A DNA stretch of 64,000 bases from Saccharothrix violaceirubra (lineage in GTDB: Bacteria > Actinomycetota > Actinomycetes > Mycobacteriales > Pseudonocardiaceae), in contig NZ_JACHJS010000001.1 in NCBI RefSeq assembly GCF_014203755.1, positions 4,588,001-4,652,000 on the forward strand. The letters are read 5' to 3'. The notes under the pieces are model-generated. The model was not told the DNA's origin. It saw only the letters and a program-made list of their open reading frames with translations, and did no database searches. Position numbers and translations under genes: made by a program. Shown here in pieces: positions 60,221-64,000 of this stretch (the first letter of the stretch is position 1; each line of letters starts with the position of its first letter).

Positions 60221-61957
60221 ATGACGAAGAGCCCCCGCAACCTCGACCGCCTGCGCCGGTGCCCCGCCTGCTACGCCGACCTGGGCGTGCCGCCTTCCCT
60301 GGACGAGGACGGCTACCCGCGACCGCCGAGCCTCTGGCTGGAGGTGCACGGCACCCAGCCCGGCGACATGCAGTGGCGGGTGGGCCTGTTCCAGGACGCG
60401 CGTTCGTGGTCCTCCGGGGAGTTCCAGGAGCGCCGCGTGCGGTGGTGCTACCGCGTCTGCGGGGACGGGCACGTGTTCCTCGACCACATCCGCACCTCGG
60501 GCGCGCGCTACGACCCGGAGTGGACCGTGAGCCGGTTCGACGTGGCCGCGGCGGTCGGCGGCACGGCCGCGGGCAAGAGCTATCTGGTGCTGCGCACGCT
60601 CAACCAGCAGCTCACCCCGACCGGCCTGGACTCGCTGGACTGGCACGCGGGCACCACGCAGATCAACCCGCAGACCTCCGACGTGCTGGAGGAGCACCCG
60701 CTCAACGTCCTCATCGGGCACTACGCCCGCACCGAGGAGGAAGGGCGACCGATGAACGCCACGCAGCTCGGCGAGATGATGCCGGTGACGTTCCTCAACG
60801 ACACCGTGTCCGCCGACCTCGTGGACCAGGTCGACCGCATCCAGGAGGACCTGGCGCCGGGCAACGAGTGGGGCAAGCGCATCCGGCAGCCGATCGTGCG
60901 CCGCTACCAGATCGGCGGCGACCGGGTGCTGACCGCGATCGCCGACCTGCCCGGCGAGCTGTTCGACCAGCGCACCGTGCTCGCCGACGACCGGCAGCGG
61001 CTGCTGCGCAACTACGGCACGCTGCTGTGGGTCGTGGACCCGGTGGTGACCAAGGGTTTCGCCGGGATGCTGCCCGACGAGCAGGCCGAGCGCGTGACGT
61101 TGGCCAGCATGCGCCCGGCCAACGACGTGAACACCGACCGCGACCGGGTGCGCGGCAAGCGCAACACCGTGCAGAACCAGTTGGCCCGCCAGCTCTCCGA
61201 GCTGTCCGGCACACTCGCCGTCGACCTCGGCGGCACGCAGCAGGTGCTGGTCTGCGTGACCAAGGCCGACCTCCTGCGGCTGGCCCTGGAGGGCGGGAAG
61301 ACGTTGCGGGACCTGGGTCGCGGCCCCGACGCCGACGGTCCCGGCGACGTGGTCACGGGCGTGGCCCGCTACCTGCTGGAGGTGGCACGCCGCTGCGACG
61401 CGGGCCGGCTCACGCTCGACGCCGACGGCCGCACCGCGATCGACCGGATCCTGCAGAACCAGTACGACCGGCAGGTGCGCAACAAGGCCGCGCTCCAGCT
61501 CGCCGAGTCGCTGGTGACCCACTACAGCGACCCGCACGCGTTGTGGAACCTCGTGCACCTGGGCGGTCGGGACACGGTGAAGATCCAGGCGGGCGAGCCG
61601 TCCGCGCTGTTCCCGCCGGGTGCGATCCCGGTGCCCTCGCTCGACCGGCACCTGACCGAGTCCCTGGTCGCGGGCCGTGCGCGCACCCTGCACGTGCGCG
61701 ACCTGGTGATGTCCGCGCTGACCTGCGGCCTGGTGTACGGGCTCGGGTTCGGCGAGCAGATCCAGAAGATGCTCGGCCAGGACTGGCGGGAACTGCGGTT
61801 CTTCCTGTGCTCGCCGCTGGGCGAGGTGCCCGTGCCCACCGCCCGGGACGCGGTGCTGTTCGAACCGCTGGGCAAGGGACACTTCACCGACCTGACCGCG
61901 CGGTCGAGCGCGCTGTCCCAACTCCTGCTGTGCGTGCTGGGGAGGCTGCGGCCATGA
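60221..61957 (+). CDS. Zinc-ribbon TRAFAC-type (double-GTPase-like) P-loop GTPase
   Basis: 578 residues. The N-terminus carries CPAC (Cys14, Cys17) and a second pair WCYRVC (about 75-80), a zinc ribbon. The G domain follows: Walker A GGTAAGKS (112-120 region, Lys119), the switch/Walker B IADLPGE (Asp242) and the base-specificity motif TKAD (347-350). Long insertions and the order fit the double-GTPase (DO-GTPase2) class described in predicted conflict systems. No membrane segment except a weakly hydrophobic stretch near 500. It is 26 bp after the small membrane protein gene, and its stop overlaps the next ATG. Confidence 0.78.
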   Translation: MTKSPRNLDRLRRCPACYADLGVPPSLDEDGYPRPPSLWLEVHGTQPGDMQWRVGLFQDARSWSSGEFQERRVRWCYRVCGDGHVFLDHIRTSGARYDPEWTVSRFDVAAAVGGTAAGKSYLVLRTLNQQLTPTGLDSLDWHAGTTQINPQTSDVLEEHPLNVLIGHYARTEEEGRPMNATQLGEMMPVTFLNDTVSADLVDQVDRIQEDLAPGNEWGKRIRQPIVRRYQIGGDRVLTAIADLPGELFDQRTVLADDRQRLLRNYGTLLWVVDPVVTKGFAGMLPDEQAERVTLASMRPANDVNTDRDRVRGKRNTVQNQLARQLSELSGTLAVDLGGTQQVLVCVTKADLLRLALEGGKTLRDLGRGPDADGPGDVVTGVARYLLEVARRCDAGRLTLDADGRTAIDRILQNQYDRQVRNKAALQLAESLVTHYSDPHALWNLVHLGGRDTVKIQAGEPSALFPPGAIPVPSLDRHLTESLVAGRARTLHVRDLVMSALTCGLVYGLGFGEQIQKMLGQDWRELRFFLCSPLGEVPVPTARDAVLFEPLGKGHFTDLTARSSALSQLLLCVLGRLRP

Positions 61958-64000
61958 CCGAATTCGTCCTCGTCGAGTACGGAGACCTGGAGGGCGGCGG
62001 GTTCGTGCCGTACGTGGCGGAAGGCCGCCCGGCACCGCCCGCGCCCTACACCGCCGTGGCGACCAAGCTGCTGACCAACGTGCCGCAGCCGCCGGAGCCC
62101 GCCGACGACGGTTTCCGGTACCCGATGTGGAGCCTGCGCCGGGTCGACGTGGACGGCGAGCCGCACTGGTGCTTCGCGGTGCAGGGCCGGGGCGGGGCGT
62201 TCGGCCAGGCGGGTATGTGCCAGTTCCTGTTCGCGCCGGCCGCGTTCAACCCGGCGACGCTCTGGTACGGCGCGGTCCGACTGGTGCGCGCGGACGGCCG
62301 CCTGGTGCACCCGGAGGCGGGCGAGCCGAGCGACACGTGGCTGCGGCCGGTGTCCGCCGAGCGCCTGTCGGGTGCACTGACCGCTTTGTTCGCGGGCGAC
62401 TCCAAGGTGGTCGTCGACGGTGGCCCGGTGGACGTGGCCGCGACGATCGGCGCGCTGCTCTCGGTCGTGCCGCTTTCGGTGGTGGACGGGTACGTGTGGA
62501 CGACGTGCCTGGTGCGCCGTCCGGTGCAGGACAGCCGGCCGCTGGTGACCGGGCGCTGGCCCGAGGAACTGCCCGGCGGCAACGCGGGCCTGCGGTCGTG
62601 GCTGGACCGTGCGCCCGAGAAGCCGGGCACGCCGGTGGCGCACCCGAAGACGCCCGAGGTCGTGGCGTGGCTGACCGACCTGGGTGCGCGGGACCTGTCG
62701 CTGCCCGAGGAGTACGCGGCCGCGCCGACTCTGGCGGACCTGGCCGAGCTGATCGCGACCAAGCAGCTCGACATCGACCCGGCGGACGTGCCGCACCTGC
62801 TGGCCAAGGACGACCCGCGGCTGGCGATCGGCCGGGGCCGCGAGCTGGTGAGCCGGTGGGCGGCCGACGACCCGGCCGGGGCGATCACCCGGCTGGTCGG
62901 TTCGCCGAAGTTGTCGCCGCAGCTCACCGAGATCCTGTTCGACAGCCTGCTGGACGCGCACGTGCACGCGGCGCCGGGCACGAACCCGGCGTTGTTCCCC
63001 CCGGCGGCCAAGGCCGTGGCGGGCTGGGAGGCGGTGTTGACCAGGCTGCTGCGCGACCGGTTCGAGGACCGGCCCCGAATGGTCGAGTTCGTGCGGGACT
63101 ACGTGATCGCCGAGGGCCGGCCGCTGCACGACGGCGACGCGCAACTCGCGCACGGCAGGTGGTTGACGGCGCTGGGCGTGTCACCGGACGACCCGGCGTC
63201 GGGCATCTACCCGGTGCCGACCGCGCGGATCGTCGCCGAGATCCGCGAGCGCCGCTCGCTGGGGTCCGTGGGTCGGGCGTTCCTCGCGGCGGCGGCCGAC
63301 CCGGTCGCGCAGGTGCGGGTCGTGCTCGACGGGCTGGACAGCGTGCCGCCGGTCGTGGCCGCGGAGTTCGTGGCGCTGTGCCCGGACGACCGGCAGGCGG
63401 GCGAGGTGCTGACGTACGCGCTCGACCGGGGCCAGGCCCGTGCCGGGGTGGCGTGGGCCGAGAAGTGGTTGCTGGAGGTGCACGACCGCGTCGAGGCCGG
63501 GCGGCGCGGGGTCGTGCTGGACACCGGTGTCGGACACTTCGGGCGGATCGACCACGAGCTGCCCGCGAGCCTGTTGGTCCTCGCCCTCCGGTCCGAGCTG
63601 GCCGGGCTGGGCGCGGCGGACGCGTTGCGGCGCAAGGTGTTGACCGATGCCGTGGCGAAGCTGGAGGCCGGTTCGCGACGCGGTCACGCCAAGGCCAAGG
63701 CGCCGGCGCCGCACCTGATCGTGCACCAGCCGGTCCAGCCGGCCGTGGCGCAACCCCCGGCGCGACCCCAAACACAGCCGCAGCAGCAGCCACGACCGAC
63801 GCCCTACCCGACCGAGCCGACCGAGTCGCTCGACACGCGGGCACCGTGGAACGTCGACGTCGAGGAAGCCGCGACGAAGCGCAAGCGGCGTCGGCTGCCC
63901 GACCTGTCCGCGCACTGGCCGCTGATCGGCAAAGTGCTGATCGCCGTGCTCGTGGTCGCGTTGATCGTGGCGCTCTACCTGCTCGCCCGACACATGTTGC
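61954..64000 (+). CDS. GTPase-associated (GAP1-like) large tail-anchored protein, partial
   Basis: At least 682 residues; the gene continues past the window end. It opens MTEFVLVEYGDLEGGGF, and MCQFLFAPAAFNPATLWYGAVRL, VVPLSVVDGYVWTTCLVRR and similar blocks resemble the N-terminal and middle domains of GTPase-associated protein 1, which travels with double-GTPases. The middle is helical and repeat-like (about 230-570). A Pro/Gln-rich linker (about 590-620) precedes a basic stretch TKRKRRRLPD and a membrane helix (IGKVLIAVLVVALIVALYLLAR) near 670. ATGA overlap with the GTPase gene indicates a stable pair. The GAP1 assignment rests on context and partial similarity. Confidence 0.65.
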   Translation, partial: MTEFVLVEYGDLEGGGFVPYVAEGRPAPPAPYTAVATKLLTNVPQPPEPADDGFRYPMWSLRRVDVDGEPHWCFAVQGRGGAFGQAGMCQFLFAPAAFNPATLWYGAVRLVRADGRLVHPEAGEPSDTWLRPVSAERLSGALTALFAGDSKVVVDGGPVDVAATIGALLSVVPLSVVDGYVWTTCLVRRPVQDSRPLVTGRWPEELPGGNAGLRSWLDRAPEKPGTPVAHPKTPEVVAWLTDLGARDLSLPEEYAAAPTLADLAELIATKQLDIDPADVPHLLAKDDPRLAIGRGRELVSRWAADDPAGAITRLVGSPKLSPQLTEILFDSLLDAHVHAAPGTNPALFPPAAKAVAGWEAVLTRLLRDRFEDRPRMVEFVRDYVIAEGRPLHDGDAQLAHGRWLTALGVSPDDPASGIYPVPTARIVAEIRERRSLGSVGRAFLAAAADPVAQVRVVLDGLDSVPPVVAAEFVALCPDDRQAGEVLTYALDRGQARAGVAWAEKWLLEVHDRVEAGRRGVVLDTGVGHFGRIDHELPASLLVLALRSELAGLGAADALRRKVLTDAVAKLEAGSRRGHAKAKAPAPHLIVHQPVQPAVAQPPARPQTQPQQQPRPTPYPTEPTESLDTRAPWNVDVEEAATKRKRRRLPDLSAHWPLIGKVLIAVLVVALIVALYLLARHML

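Overview
The window is GC-rich DNA from an actinomycete, most likely of the Pseudonocardiales (Saccharothrix/Actinosynnema/Lentzea type). The grounds are strong GC bias in third codon positions, many GTG starts, ATGA/GTGA start-stop overlaps, a mycothiol-type DinB isomerase, large STAND and NB-ARC proteins, and GlcNAc-type regulation of a chitin-like deacetylase. No tRNA, rRNA, CRISPR array or transposase was recognised. Pseudogenes and deletion scars are unusually common, which suggests an accessory or decaying chromosomal region.

Region by region: 1-4.9 kb holds a secreted PIG-L deacetylase, a DUF3558 remnant, a GNAT acetyltransferase, a small hydrolase and a 3'-truncated copy of a secreted SRPBCC gene whose intact copy lies at 22 kb. 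4.97-20.5 kb is a hypoxia/dormancy-type island: pyruvate phosphate dikinase, a P-type cation ATPase, a DUF4389 membrane protein, a flavodoxin, pyruvate formate-lyase with its activase, a DUF6069 membrane protein and GAPDH are intact. An alcohol dehydrogenase, HypF, HypE, a [NiFe]-hydrogenase and its maturation protease are wrecked by deletions and frameshifts. Three DosR/DevR-like boxes lie in front of the transcription units. 20.5-33.3 kb carries a HAF-repeat secreted protein, the intact SRPBCC gene, a broken nSTAND-WD40 gene, a HEAT-repeat protein, a glycosyltransferase-like protein behind an 8 x 7 bp repeat, an NB-ARC/TPR protein and an MGT-type glycosyltransferase.

33.3-38.7 kb holds a methyltransferase/thioredoxin-reductase-like pair, a coupled membrane ferric-reductase-like/FMN-binding/ApbE operon (flavin-based electron transfer to the outside of the membrane) and a DUF3500 lipoprotein. 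39-46.6 kb has a polysaccharide deacetylase with a near-perfect DasR site, a membrane serine hydrolase with palindromic operators, a collapsed CYP102 gene next to a headless TetR, a mycothiol-type isomerase, an orphan CdiI-type immunity protein, a dehydrogenase and an AraC regulator whose 3' ends run into each other, and a SLATT/DUF4231 two-domain membrane protein with a MarR. 47-53.7 kb has an azoreductase-like protein, an amidase/permease/amide-sensor set with a divergent MarR, a subtilisin, and two clusters of the same 22 bp tandem repeat in convergent intergenic gaps.

The last 9.7 kb is one tightly coupled operon running off the window. It encodes a SEDS (FtsW/RodA-type) glycosyltransferase fused to a class B penicillin-binding transpeptidase, a membrane-anchored variant Ser/Thr kinase, a 94-residue membrane protein, a zinc-ribbon TRAFAC-type GTPase and a large tail-anchored partner resembling GTPase-associated proteins. 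This coupling of a one-polypeptide peptidoglycan synthase to kinase and GTPase signalling is the best candidate for an undescribed system in the window.
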